A stretch of 64,000 bases of DNA from Microbacterium sp. zg-Y625. Its GTDB lineage: Bacteria; Actinomycetota; Actinomycetes; Actinomycetales; Microbacteriaceae. The stretch is from the NCBI RefSeq assembly GCF_030246925.1, contig NZ_CP126740.1, positions 744,001-808,000 on the forward strand, in the 5' to 3' direction. This document shows positions 41,191 through 49,994 of the stretch, piece by piece. The notes beneath the pieces were generated by a model. That model saw only the letters and a program-made list of their open reading frames with translations. It made no database searches and had not been told where the DNA came from. The position numbers and the translations under genes were made by a program. The first letter of the stretch is position 1. Every line of letters begins with the position of its first letter.

Positions 41191-41997
41191 TCAGCCCAGC
41201 TCTCGCCCGTCGAACAGGGCGCGGTGGCAGAAGCCGGCGACCAGGGCGCCGACGATCGGGAAGACGATGAACACCCACAGCTGCAGCAGCGCATCGGGGC
41301 CGCCGTAGAGGGCGGTGGCGATGGAGCGGGCAGGGTTGACCGACGTGTTGTCGATCGGGATGGATGCCAGGTGGATGAGGGTGAGCGTCAGCCCGATCAC
41401 CAGCCCGGCGAACTTCGTCCCCCGGCTGGGGTGCGTCACCCCCAGGATCACCAGCACGAAGATCGCCGTGAACAGGATCTCGGCGACGATCGCGGCGCCC
41501 AGACCGAAGCCGCCGGGGGAGTGCTCGCCGAACCCGTTGCTCGCGAAGCCGCCGTCCTGGGCCGAGCGCAGCCAGCCGTCGGGCCCGAAGAGCCCGATGA
41601 GCACGAGGAGGGTGGTGCCGATGGCGCCGCCCACGAGCTGGGCGACGATGTACGCGACGGTCTCCCGCCAGGGGAAGCGGCCCGCGGCGGCGAGCCCGAG
41701 GGTGACGGCCGGGTTGAAATGTCCACCCGAGATCGGGCCCCAGGCGTAAGCGCCCGCGACCACGGTGAGGCCGAACGCGAGGGCCACCCCGACGAAGCCG
41801 ATGCCGAGGGACGTGCCCTCGGAGCCGACGCCGTAGTCGGCGGCGAACAGGGCGGCGCCGATCGAGCCGAACACCAGCAGGAAGGTCCCCATCGCCTCCG
41901 CCGACAGGCGCAGGGCCATGCTCGGGCCCCCGGGGGCGGCGGCGTGATCGAGCGGCGTGGGGGCGACGTGTTCTTCCGGACGAGGATCATTGCTCAT
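41191..41997 (-). CDS. aqpZ: Aquaporin Z-like water/small-solute channel
   Basis: 268-residue MIP-family channel with six membrane helices and two half-helices bearing NPA boxes: SGGHFNPAVTLG and NTSVNPARSIATAL. The residue set around the second box (Thr-Ser-Val before NPAR) resembles AqpZ more than glycerol facilitators. The N-terminal ~30 residues are hydrophilic. AAAGGAG lies eight bases before the ATG, with TACTGT further upstream as possible -10. It is convergent with katG; aquaporins can pass hydrogen peroxide, which may or may not explain the pairing. Confidence 0.93.
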   Translation of the reverse strand: MSNDPRPEEHVAPTPLDHAAAPGGPSMALRLSAEAMGTFLLVFGSIGAALFAADYGVGSEGTSLGIGFVGVALAFGLTVVAGAYAWGPISGGHFNPAVTLGLAAAGRFPWRETVAYIVAQLVGGAIGTTLLVLIGLFGPDGWLRSAQDGGFASNGFGEHSPGGFGLGAAIVAEILFTAIFVLVILGVTHPSRGTKFAGLVIGLTLTLIHLASIPIDNTSVNPARSIATALYGGPDALLQLWVFIVFPIVGALVAGFCHRALFDGRELG

Positions 41998-42065
41998 GGC
42001 TGTGGCTCCTTTCGCGCTCACAGTAGCCCCCCGCGGCGCACCTCGACAGCACCCGCGTCGCGAGC

Positions 42066-43382
42066 TCAGAGCCGGCCGGCTGCCTTCAATGCCAGGTACC
42101 GGTCGGCGATCTGCGGCGGCAGGTCGTCGGCGGAGGCGCTGAGCGCGTCGCCGCCGGCGCGGGCGATGGCGGCGGCCACCCGCGCGGCGTCGCGGGCGCT
42201 GCGCTCCAGGGCCGCCGCGCGGTAGACGTCGTCGGCGGTGCGGCGCCCCCCGGATGCCGCACCGGTCAGGTCCGGCGTGGCGTCGGTGGCGGTGCCGACG
42301 AGCACGTGCGCTCGCCGGGCGACGGCGCCGAGGGAGCCGAGGAACCCGCGGGAGGACTCGGGGGAGTCCTGCGCGGTCAGCAGCACGACCAGCGAGGGAC
42401 GGGAGGTGAGGGTGCGCACCTGGGCGAAGGCGGCATCCCAGTCGGTGTCGATCAGCTGCGCCTCCACCGGCGCCATCGCGTCGACCATCGCCGGCAGCAG
42501 CGCCGACCCGTCGACGCCGGTGACCCGGGCGCGCAGCACCCGGTCGAACATCGCGAGGTGCACGTGGTCGCCGGCGCGCGACGCGAGAGCGGCCAGCAGC
42601 AGCGCTGCCTCCATGGCGGCATCCAGGCGCACGCCGTCGCCGACCCGCGCAGCGGAGGTGCGGCCGGTGTCGACGATGATCACGACGTGTCGGTCGCGCT
42701 CCGGGCGCCAGGTGCGCAGCATCGTCGTGCCGGCGCGGGCGGTGGCGCGCCAGTCGATGGAGCGCACGTCGTCGCCGCGGACGTACTCGCGCAGGCTGTC
42801 GAACTCGGTGCCCTGCCCGCGCACCTGCACGCTGGTGTTGCCGTCGAGCTCGCGCAGCCGCGCCAGCCGTGAGGGCAGATGCCGCCGCGACGTGAAGGGC
42901 GGCAGCGCCCGCACGGCACCCGGCGCCTCGATGCGGGCCTGGCGCCCGCCGATGCCGAGCGGGCCGCCGGAGCGGACGACCACGAATTCGCTGCGCAGCT
43001 CGCCCCGCCGCCGTGGCCGCAGCGGTATCGGGATGGTCCGCCGCTCGCCGGCAGGGATGTCCAGCCGGGCGCGGCGTTCGGGCGCTCCGGCCGTCGGCTG
43101 CCACGCGTCGCGCAGCTGCCCGCGCAGCCGCCGGGCGCCGCCGTTGTGCACGACGAGGGCGGTGTCGACGCGCTCACCCAGCCGCGCGCGGGTGGGACCG
43201 GTGCGTGTGAGCTGCAGCAGCCGCGGATCCGGTGCGACCGCGGCGTCCACTCCCGCGGCCAGCGCGCACAGCAGCAGCCACAGCCCGGCGACGGGCCACG
43301 GGGCGATGCCGGCGGAGCCCAGCAGCACCACGGGCACGACGCCGAGGGCGACCAGTGCGGGCAGACGGCCGGTGACGTACAT
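42066..43382 (-). CDS. DUF58-domain protein
   Basis: 438 residues. Two N-terminal hydrophobic helices (~8-48) precede a beta-rich segment and the DUF58 signature FDSLREYVRGDDVRSIDWRA, followed by a vWA-like fold (VVIIVDTGRTSA). These proteins nearly always accompany MoxR ATPases and may be inserted or remodelled by them. The MoxR gene lies upstream on the same strand, 59 bases away, and AAGGA sits four bases before the ATG. With MoxR, DUF4350 and DUF4129 genes it forms the well-known but functionally undefined actinobacterial cluster. Confidence 0.92.
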   Translation of the reverse strand: MYVTGRLPALVALGVVPVVLLGSAGIAPWPVAGLWLLLCALAAGVDAAVAPDPRLLQLTRTGPTRARLGERVDTALVVHNGGARRLRGQLRDAWQPTAGAPERRARLDIPAGERRTIPIPLRPRRRGELRSEFVVVRSGGPLGIGGRQARIEAPGAVRALPPFTSRRHLPSRLARLRELDGNTSVQVRGQGTEFDSLREYVRGDDVRSIDWRATARAGTTMLRTWRPERDRHVVIIVDTGRTSAARVGDGVRLDAAMEAALLLAALASRAGDHVHLAMFDRVLRARVTGVDGSALLPAMVDAMAPVEAQLIDTDWDAAFAQVRTLTSRPSLVVLLTAQDSPESSRGFLGSLGAVARRAHVLVGTATDATPDLTGAASGGRRTADDVYRAAALERSARDAARVAAAIARAGGDALSASADDLPPQIADRYLALKAAGRL

Positions 43383-43441
43383 GGTTCCTTCGGGACGTGC
43401 GGACGGTGGGGACGGTGGTGGACGGCGGGCGGGAGGCCGAC

Positions 43442-44440
43442 TCAGATGGGGACGGGGGTCTGCTGCTGCACCGACGCGAGGATCGCCTCCACCGAGACGC
43501 CTTCGATCTCGGCCTCGGGCCGCAGCCGCAGCCGGTGCCGCCAGGCGGGCAGCAGCATGGCCTGCACGTGATCCGGGGTGATGGCGGGGTAGCCGCCGAG
43601 CCACGCCCAGACCTTGGCCGCCGCCAGGAGGGCCGTCGCGGCTCGCGGGCTCGCACCCAGTTGCACGGAGGGCGCCTGCCGCGTGGCCCGGGCGAGGTCG
43701 ACGACGTACCCGAGCACGTCGTCGGCGACGGCGACGGATGCCGCGGCGCGCTGCGCCGCGCGGATCTCGTCCGCCCCGACGACGGCGCCGATGCCCGCAG
43801 CCTCCAGGTCGCCCGGGCGGAACCCGTCGGCGTGTCGGCGCAGCACCGCGAGCTCCGCCTCACGTGCCGGGACGCCGATGACGAGCTTCAGCAGGAAGCG
43901 ATCCAGCTGCGCCTCGGGGAGCGAGTAGGTGCCCTCGTGCTCCACGGGGTTCTGCGTCGCCGCGACCAGGAAGGGATCCGCAAGCGGGCGGGTGACCCCG
44001 TCAGCCGAGACCTGGCGCTCCTCCATGGCCTCGAGGAGTGCGGCCTGGGTCTTCGGCGGCGTGCGGTTGATCTCGTCGGCGAGCAGCACGTTGGTGAACA
44101 CGGGCCCCTCGCGGAACTCGAACTCGCCCGAGCGGGCGTCGTACACGAGCGACCCGGAGACGTCACCGGGCATGAGGTCCGGGGTGAACTGCACACGCTT
44201 GGTGTCGAGCCCGATCGCGCGGCTGAACGAGCGCACCAGCAGCGTCTTCGCGACGCCGGGCACGCCTTCCAGCAGCACGTGGCCGCGCGCGAGCAGGGCG
44301 ATGAGCAGCCCGGTCACCGCGCCGTCCTGGCCGACGACGGCTTTGCCGACCTCCAGCCGCACACGGTTCATCGCCTCGCGCAGGGCGTCGTCGTCGATCG
44401 GCGGCGCGGGTGCGGCGGCGGAGGGCTCGAGGTGGGTCAC
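43442..44440 (-). CDS. MoxR-family AAA+ ATPase
   Basis: 332 residues. Walker A GVPGVAKTLLVRS (~59), Walker B LLADEINRTPPKTQAALLEA, sensor 1 FLVAATQNP and an Arg-rich sensor 2 region near the C-terminus. MoxR proteins are chaperone-like ATPases acting on vWA/DUF58 partners. The GTG start overlaps the stop of the DUF4350 gene by four bases (GTGA), so it is translationally coupled. Confidence 0.96.
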   Translation of the reverse strand: MTHLEPSAAAPAPPIDDDALREAMNRVRLEVGKAVVGQDGAVTGLLIALLARGHVLLEGVPGVAKTLLVRSFSRAIGLDTKRVQFTPDLMPGDVSGSLVYDARSGEFEFREGPVFTNVLLADEINRTPPKTQAALLEAMEERQVSADGVTRPLADPFLVAATQNPVEHEGTYSLPEAQLDRFLLKLVIGVPAREAELAVLRRHADGFRPGDLEAAGIGAVVGADEIRAAQRAAASVAVADDVLGYVVDLARATRQAPSVQLGASPRAATALLAAAKVWAWLGGYPAITPDHVQAMLLPAWRHRLRLRPEAEIEGVSVEAILASVQQQTPVPI

Positions 44441-45609
44441 TGCGGGTTCCTCTCGGGTCGGGCGGCGAGACGGACGGCCGTCTCGAGATCATCCAGGGCG
44501 TCGGCGAGCGCGACGAGCTCGGCGTCGCTGGCGGGCAGGTCATCGATCAGGATGCCGCGCACGCGGCCGCGGTCCGCCCCCAGGAGGGCGGCGGCGGCGT
44601 CGGCGATCGCGGGGGCGGGGGTCGCGGGCCCGAGGCCCAGCGCGCGGGCGACACGCTCGAGCGCGCCGAAGCGCAGGAGGTCGGCGGCGTGCACGGTGTC
44701 CCGGGCGCGAGCGTAGAGGCGGGCCCGCCCCTCGGTGGTCTCCGACGCCCGCACGGTCACCGGCAGGTCCTCGGTGACGAGCGGGCCGAACCGGCGGCCG
44801 CGCCATGCGATGGCGGCGACCGCGGATGCCAGCACCACGACGATGGCGGGCGTCACCCAGTCGGGCGTCAGGTCGCCCAGGGTGGGGGCGGTGTCGGGCA
44901 GCGCGCCGTCGCCGAGCGCCGGCAGGTACCAGACCACCCGCGGCTGACGCCCGAGCAGGTTCGCCGCGAGTGCGGCGTTGCCGTCATCGGCGAGGTGGGC
45001 GTTGCTGAAGAGCTCGCCGGCGTCGAGGGCGGTGATGCGGCCGGTGTCGCCCTCGGCCGAGAGGAGGGCGTGTCCGTCGCCCGACGGATAGCAGGCGGTG
45101 ACGCCCTCACCCGGGGTGAAGACCGCGCCCGGCACGATGGAGCCGGCGCGCTGCGCCTCGGCGAGGGTGCACTCCGGCTCGGCGAGGCCGCCATCGCCGA
45201 TGCCGGCGGCTGCGGCGTCGTGAAGCAGCACCCGGACGTCGCGCGAGCGGGGGTCGACGAGCACGACGTCGTCGGCCATGCGCGTGAGGCGTTCGAGCGT
45301 CTCGTCGTCCAGGGGGGCGGTGTCGGTGAGCACGAGGGTGTCGCCGCTGTCGGCGAGCGCCCGCTCGGCGGACGGCCGGTCGCGGACGACGTCGACGCTG
45401 AGGCCCTGGTCGCGCAGCACCTCGGCGACCGCGCGTGTGCCGGTAGCGCCCACCGATTCCGGATCCAGCGCATCCCGCTCGGTCCAGTCGCCGAGGGAGA
45501 GAAGGGCCGCCGAGCCCGCGCCCGTGAGCACGAGGGCCGCGGCGATCGCCGCCCACCCCCCGACGCGTCGGCGGCGCGCGGCGGCGTCGGCGGGGGCGGG
45601 CGCCGTCAT
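44437..45609 (-). CDS. DUF4350-domain membrane protein
   Basis: 390 residues. One N-terminal helix (~20-40), an extracytoplasmic DUF4350 region (LDPESVGATGTRAVAEVLRD, TLVLTDTAPLDD), a second helix near PAIVVVLASAVAAIAW, then a cytoplasmic tail of ~120 residues (VHAADLLRFGALERVARALG). Start and stop both overlap neighbours by four bases, so DUF4129, DUF4350 and MoxR are likely made in fixed ratio. The function is unknown. Confidence 0.9.
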   Translation of the reverse strand: MTAPAPADAAARRRRVGGWAAIAAALVLTGAGSAALLSLGDWTERDALDPESVGATGTRAVAEVLRDQGLSVDVVRDRPSAERALADSGDTLVLTDTAPLDDETLERLTRMADDVVLVDPRSRDVRVLLHDAAAAGIGDGGLAEPECTLAEAQRAGSIVPGAVFTPGEGVTACYPSGDGHALLSAEGDTGRITALDAGELFSNAHLADDGNAALAANLLGRQPRVVWYLPALGDGALPDTAPTLGDLTPDWVTPAIVVVLASAVAAIAWRGRRFGPLVTEDLPVTVRASETTEGRARLYARARDTVHAADLLRFGALERVARALGLGPATPAPAIADAAAALLGADRGRVRGILIDDLPASDAELVALADALDDLETAVRLAARPERNPQ

Positions 45610-46262
45610 GGCGCCGCCACCGGGTCGCGGCGGTGGGGGACGGATGCGGCGGCGTCGTCGTCGACCGCGGCGACCGCGCCGTACAGCTCCGGCGTTCCCG
45701 GCAGGCGCAGGTACCGCACGTCGTCGAAGGCACTGGCCGCGCGCTCCAGGCGCTCCGCCAGGGCGGGCAGGGCCGCGCCGGCGTCGCGGGCGAAGGCGTG
45801 AACGGTGGCACCGGGGGCGACGTCCACGACGCCGCGTTCGTCGAGGGCCCGCGCGAGTGCGCGGAACCGCTCGGCGACGGCGGCATCCCATTCGCCGCGG
45901 TCGGCGTGCTGCGCGGCGGCAGCGCGCAGCTGGGCGGCGGTGCGCTGCTCGGTCTCTCCGAAGAGGTCGGCTGCGGTGCGCGATCGCGCGGGCGTCCGCG
46001 GCATCCCCCAGATCGCGAGCGCCACCACGACCAGGGCGACGATGAGCACGGACACCCCGATCGCCAGCCACGGACCCCATCCCTCGGGGAGCTCGGTGGC
46101 GAACAGATCGCGGAAGAACTGCTCCACGCCGTACGCGAAGCGGTCCAGCGCCGTCGGCTCGGTGATCGCGTAGGCGGGATCGGACAGCTCCGTCTCGGCC
46201 CAGCGGCGTGCCTCGTCCCCGTCGGGGATCAGCGGGACCTCCGCGGTCAGGGCTTCACCCAC
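45606..46262 (-). CDS. DUF4129-domain membrane protein
   Basis: 218 residues. An extracytoplasmic N-terminal segment, a single helix (IGVSVLIVALVVVALAIWG, ~66-85) and a C-terminal domain with EWDAAVAERFRALARALDERG, the typical DUF4129 cytoplasmic region. The GTG start overlaps the previous gene by 16 bases in another frame. DUF4129 domains also occur on some transglutaminase-like envelope proteins linked to MoxR clusters. Confidence 0.88.
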   Translation of the reverse strand: MGEALTAEVPLIPDGDEARRWAETELSDPAYAITEPTALDRFAYGVEQFFRDLFATELPEGWGPWLAIGVSVLIVALVVVALAIWGMPRTPARSRTAADLFGETEQRTAAQLRAAAAQHADRGEWDAAVAERFRALARALDERGVVDVAPGATVHAFARDAGAALPALAERLERAASAFDDVRYLRLPGTPELYGAVAAVDDDAAASVPHRRDPVAAP

Positions 46263-47467
46263 GGGTGCGATCCCTCTTCGGGCTCCGGCCGGGCCGGCGG
46301 CGGGTACGCGCCGGGCGGCGGGGTGTACCCGGCAGGCGGCGGGTAGGCGCCGGCCGGCGGGGACGGATACGCGCCCGGCGGGGGCGGGTACGCGGCGTAG
46401 GGGCCAGGGGCGGCCGCGCGCGGCGCGACCGCGCGACCGATGTGGCGGGTGTACGGGTCGTCCAGGTCGGTGGCTCCGGCATCGCGCCGCTCGACGTAGG
46501 CGAGCAGGTCCTGGTCCAGCCCCTCACGCCGCATGCGACAGTCGACGTAGATGAGCGACGTCGCGGTGGACTGCACGATCAGCGCGACCGACTGCACGAG
46601 CACCGTGACCACCTGCGTCAGCACACCGCCGACGACGAGGGCGACGAAGAAGCCGGTCTCGGGGTCCCCCGTGGGGGCGAGCACGGTGGAGACGGCCGTC
46701 GTGGCCAGCGAGAACGGCAGGCTCACCAGCTGGCCGATGGTGCCGAACGCGACCGAGATGATGACGACGACGCCCAGCGTGGACCAGAAGCGACCGCGGG
46801 TGAGCGTCCACGACCGCGCGATGGCGCCGGTGATCGTCGCACGCTCCAGGATGATCGCCGGCGGCACGAGCAGCAGCTTGACCGTCAGCCACAGCGCCAG
46901 GGGGATCGCCGCGAGCCCCACGCCCAGCGCGACCACGATGCCGCTGACGGGATCGCTGAGGACGAGCACGACGGCGCCGGCGACCACGATGCCCAGGGCC
47001 ACCAGCACGACGAGGGTCAGCAGCAGGGTGTAGCCCACCAGCCGCCAGATCACGGGCTTCACCTGCGTCCAGAGGGCGCGAAGGGTGAGCTTCTCCGCCA
47101 CGACGGCCCGGGTCACCTCTGCGACCACGACGCCCTGGACGATCACGCTCACGGCCGACATCACGAGGCTGACCAGCACGCTGCCGCCGAAGCCGATGGC
47201 GATGGATCCCGCCATCACCTCGTCGAAGGCCTGAGTGCCCGGTCGCAGCGTGTCCAGTCGCAGGTACGCCGCGATGAGGATCGCGACGATCGCCAGCGAT
47301 CCGAGGAACGTGGCCACCGATTGCACGGCCAGGGCGAAGCCCAGCAGTACGCGCGGGTTCTGGCGCAGGGCCGAGAACGAGCGGCCGAGGATGACGCCGA
47401 ACGACAGCGGACGCAGTGGGACGATGCCCGGGCGGGCGGCGGGCGTCCAGGCCGGATATGCGGTCAT
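46247..47467 (-). CDS. Multipass membrane protein with glycerophosphodiester-phosphodiesterase-type membrane domain and Pro-rich tail
   Basis: 406 residues. About six to eight hydrophobic helices from ~30 to ~310, with LTRGRFWSTLGVVVIISVAFG and ATSLIYVDCRMRREGLD typical of the GDPD membrane-domain (DUF975-like) family. No phosphodiesterase catalytic domain is attached. The C-terminal ~70 residues are degenerate YPPP repeats, likely disordered in the cytoplasm. First gene of the MoxR operon, divergent from mtrA with 173 bases between; GGGAG lies six bases before the ATG. Confidence 0.85.
   Translation of the reverse strand: MTAYPAWTPAARPGIVPLRPLSFGVILGRSFSALRQNPRVLLGFALAVQSVATFLGSLAIVAILIAAYLRLDTLRPGTQAFDEVMAGSIAIGFGGSVLVSLVMSAVSVIVQGVVVAEVTRAVVAEKLTLRALWTQVKPVIWRLVGYTLLLTLVVLVALGIVVAGAVVLVLSDPVSGIVVALGVGLAAIPLALWLTVKLLLVPPAIILERATITGAIARSWTLTRGRFWSTLGVVVIISVAFGTIGQLVSLPFSLATTAVSTVLAPTGDPETGFFVALVVGGVLTQVVTVLVQSVALIVQSTATSLIYVDCRMRREGLDQDLLAYVERRDAGATDLDDPYTRHIGRAVAPRAAAPGPYAAYPPPPGAYPSPPAGAYPPPAGYTPPPGAYPPPARPEPEEGSHPWVKP
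46280..46400 (-). repeat. Degenerate tandem repeat coding the Pro/Tyr/Gly-rich tail
   Basis: Units of roughly 24-30 bases encode variants of PPPGAYP and PPPAGYT at the C-terminus of the membrane protein. Slippage here would change tail length without shifting frame. Confidence 0.6.
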
Positions 47468-47570
47468 GACTCTCCCTGGGCGGCTGGGGGTGGGTCCTAT
47501 CGTGTCATAACGGGCGGATGCCGCGACGCGGCGCCGCGGGGCGGTGCGGCCACCTGCCGACGGTGTCGGC

Positions 47571-47576
47571 TACTCT
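47571..47576 (+). promoter_or_regulatory. -10-like TACTCT for mtrA
   Basis: TACTCT lies about 65 bases before the mtrA ATG. The leader would hold AGCCCGC and GCGGGCT, which can pair, and a GGAGGA site 13 bases before the ATG. No clear -35 is seen. Confidence 0.4.
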
Positions 47577-47640
47577 GGGCGGAGCCCGCTCGCCCTGCCT
47601 GCGGCGCGGGCTGGGGAACCCGGAGGACGAGCACGCACCC

Positions 47641-48321
47641 ATGACCTCACGCATCCTTGTTGTCGATGACGACACGGCGCTGGCCGAGATGATCGGCATC
47701 GTCCTGCGCACCGAGGGCTTCGACACGGTGTTCTGCGCCGACGGAGCGGCCGCCGTCGACGTGTGGCGTGCCGAGCGCCCCGACCTCGTGCTGCTCGACC
47801 TCATGCTTCCCGGGGCCGACGGGATAGAGATCTGCACGCGCATCCGTGCCGAGTCCGGTGTGCCCATCATCATGCTCACCGCGCGTACCGACACCGCCGA
47901 CGTCGTCCGCGGTCTCGAGTCGGGCGCGGACGATTACATCGTGAAGCCCTTCAACCCGAAGGAGCTGGTCGCCCGCATCCGCACCCGGCTGCGGCCGACG
48001 TCGGAGCCCGCCGGAGAGACGCTGCGCATCGGCGATCTGACGGTGGACGTCTCGGCCCACGAGGTGCGCCGAGGGGACGAGGTGATCGCGCTGACGCCGC
48101 TGGAGTTCGAGCTGCTGGTGGCGCTGGCATCCAAGCCCCAGCACGTCTTCTCCCGCGAGATGCTGCTGGAGCAGGTGTGGGGCTACCACTACAAGGCCGA
48201 CACCCGCCTCGTCAACGTGCACGTGCAGCGGCTGCGTGCCAAGGTCGAGCTCGACCCCGACAACCCCCGCATCGTCACGACGGTGCGCGGCGTCGGATAT
48301 CGCGCCGGCGCGGTGGTCTGA
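47641..48321 (+). CDS. mtrA: Response regulator MtrA
   Basis: 226-residue OmpR-type regulator. Receiver domain: acidic pocket Asp9-11, phosphoacceptor Asp53 in LVLLDLMLPGADG, conserved Thr in IIMLTAR and Lys in YIVKPFNPKELVARI. Winged helix: LTPLEFELLVALASKPQHVF and RLVNVHVQRLRAKVE. In mycobacteria and corynebacteria MtrA controls cell-wall hydrolases, division and replication genes. MtrB follows after five bases, confirming the assignment. GGAGGA lies 13 bases upstream of the ATG, an unusually long spacing. Confidence 0.97.
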   Translation: MTSRILVVDDDTALAEMIGIVLRTEGFDTVFCADGAAAVDVWRAERPDLVLLDLMLPGADGIEICTRIRAESGVPIIMLTARTDTADVVRGLESGADDYIVKPFNPKELVARIRTRLRPTSEPAGETLRIGDLTVDVSAHEVRRGDEVIALTPLEFELLVALASKPQHVFSREMLLEQVWGYHYKADTRLVNVHVQRLRAKVELDPDNPRIVTTVRGVGYRAGAVV

Positions 48322-48326
48322 GGTCC

Positions 48327-49994
48327 GTGTCCCTCGCGCGCGCGCCGCGGCGTGTGCCGGCCCGCCTGCGGGACTGGCGCTCCTGGCCCCGGCACGTCGC
48401 CTATGCGTGGCGGCGCTCGCTGCGCTTCCGCACGGTGCTGCTGGCTCTGGGCCTCAGCGCACTGGCCGTGCTGGCCGCCTTCGTCTTCATGGCGCTGGCG
48501 ATCCAGAACGACCTGTTCCAGTCGCGCCTGGAACAGGTGCTCGACGATGCCGCACGCACCACGCAGACCGCGCAGGCGACGTTGGACTCCGCGGAAGTCG
48601 GCGGTGACCTCGTCGCGGTCGACAATCTGCTGGTCAGCGTCAGCACCGTCGCCCGGCAGGGGGCGACCGAGATGACGGCGGCGCTGCGCAGCGACCCGGC
48701 TTCGGCTCTGGCGCCCCAGGGCTTCACAACCGGCGGGCTGACCGAGGACTACCTGTCGGAAGGCCTGCGCACGTCCGTGCAGGACGGGGCCGAGCTGCAG
48801 TGGTGGCAGTCGGTCGCCCTCCCGGACGGCGACGGCGGAACGGTGCCCGGCATCGTGGTGGGCCAGCAGCTGCAGGTGCCGGAAGCCGGTTCGTACGAGC
48901 TCTACTTCGGCTACGACCTCGCGGACGCCTCGCAGACGCTGGGCTTCGTGCAGGTGACCCTGTGGATCGTCGGTGCCGCGCTGGTGCTGCTGATCGGCGC
49001 CATCTCGTGGGTGGTGCTGCGGTCGGTGACGAGCCCGATCGCCGAGGCGGCCGAGACCAGCGAGCGGCTGGCGCACGGCGATCTCGGGGTGCGGCTGCAG
49101 GTGCGCGGCGACGACGAGCTGGCCACGCTCGCGCGCTCGTTCAACGCGATGGCCGACAGCATCCAATCGCAGATCAAGGACCTCGCCGACCTCTCGCTCG
49201 TGCAGCAGCGGTTCGTGTCCGACGTCTCCCACGAGCTGCGCACGCCCCTGACGACGATCCGCCTGGCATCGGACATGATCAACGACCGGCGGGAGGCGTT
49301 CGACCCCGCCACCGCACGCGCCGCGGAGCTGCTGCACGCCCAGGTGCAGCGGTTCGAGACGCTCCTGACGGACCTCCTCGAGATCAGCCGGTACGACGCC
49401 GGCTCCGTGCAGCTGGAGATCGAGCCGACCAGCATGGCGCAGCTGGCCGAGGACGTCATCGCGTCGATGCAGCAGCTCGCGGACCAGCACGGCACCGACG
49501 TGCGCCTCATCGCCCCCGGCGGGTACTCGCCGGTCGAGATGGATCCGCGGCGCGTCCGCCGCATCGTCCGCAACCTTCTGGGCAACGCGATCGAGCACGG
49601 GGAGGGGCGCCCGATCGTGGTGACCGTCGACAGCGACCAGCACGCCGTCGCGCTCGGGGTGCGCGACTACGGCCTGGGCATGACCGCCGCCGATTCCGAG
49701 CGCGTCTTCGACCGCTTCTGGAGAGCCGACCCGTCGCGCACCCGCACGATCGGCGGCACGGGACTCGGTCTGTCCATCGCGCTGGGCGATGCGCGGCTGC
49801 ACGGCGGCACCCTCGCGGTGTGGTCGGCGCTGGGGCGAGGCACCCACTTCGTGCTGACCATCCCCCGGCACGGCAGTGAGCTCAGCGGAGCGTCGCCGAT
49901 CCCGGCGGACCCCGGAGACGACGCCGCCTTCGACACCCTCGGGCTGACCCAGCCGATCGAGATACCGCCCGCAGACCGGAGGGAGAAGCGATGA
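48327..49994 (+). CDS. mtrB: Sensor histidine kinase MtrB
   Basis: 555-residue membrane kinase partner of MtrA. Order: cytoplasmic basic N-terminus, helix (~38-60), extracytoplasmic sensor (~60-210), helix (~213-235), HAMP, HisKA with phospho-His in RFVSDVSHELRTPLTTIR, and HATPase with LLGNAIEHGEG, DYGLGM and GTGLGLSIAL. The GTG at 48327 leads into SLARAPRRVPARL. lpqB overlaps its stop (ATGA). LpqB is thought to modulate MtrB from outside the membrane. Confidence 0.96.
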   Translation: MSLARAPRRVPARLRDWRSWPRHVAYAWRRSLRFRTVLLALGLSALAVLAAFVFMALAIQNDLFQSRLEQVLDDAARTTQTAQATLDSAEVGGDLVAVDNLLVSVSTVARQGATEMTAALRSDPASALAPQGFTTGGLTEDYLSEGLRTSVQDGAELQWWQSVALPDGDGGTVPGIVVGQQLQVPEAGSYELYFGYDLADASQTLGFVQVTLWIVGAALVLLIGAISWVVLRSVTSPIAEAAETSERLAHGDLGVRLQVRGDDELATLARSFNAMADSIQSQIKDLADLSLVQQRFVSDVSHELRTPLTTIRLASDMINDRREAFDPATARAAELLHAQVQRFETLLTDLLEISRYDAGSVQLEIEPTSMAQLAEDVIASMQQLADQHGTDVRLIAPGGYSPVEMDPRRVRRIVRNLLGNAIEHGEGRPIVVTVDSDQHAVALGVRDYGLGMTAADSERVFDRFWRADPSRTRTIGGTGLGLSIALGDARLHGGTLAVWSALGRGTHFVLTIPRHGSELSGASPIPADPGDDAAFDTLGLTQPIEIPPADRREKR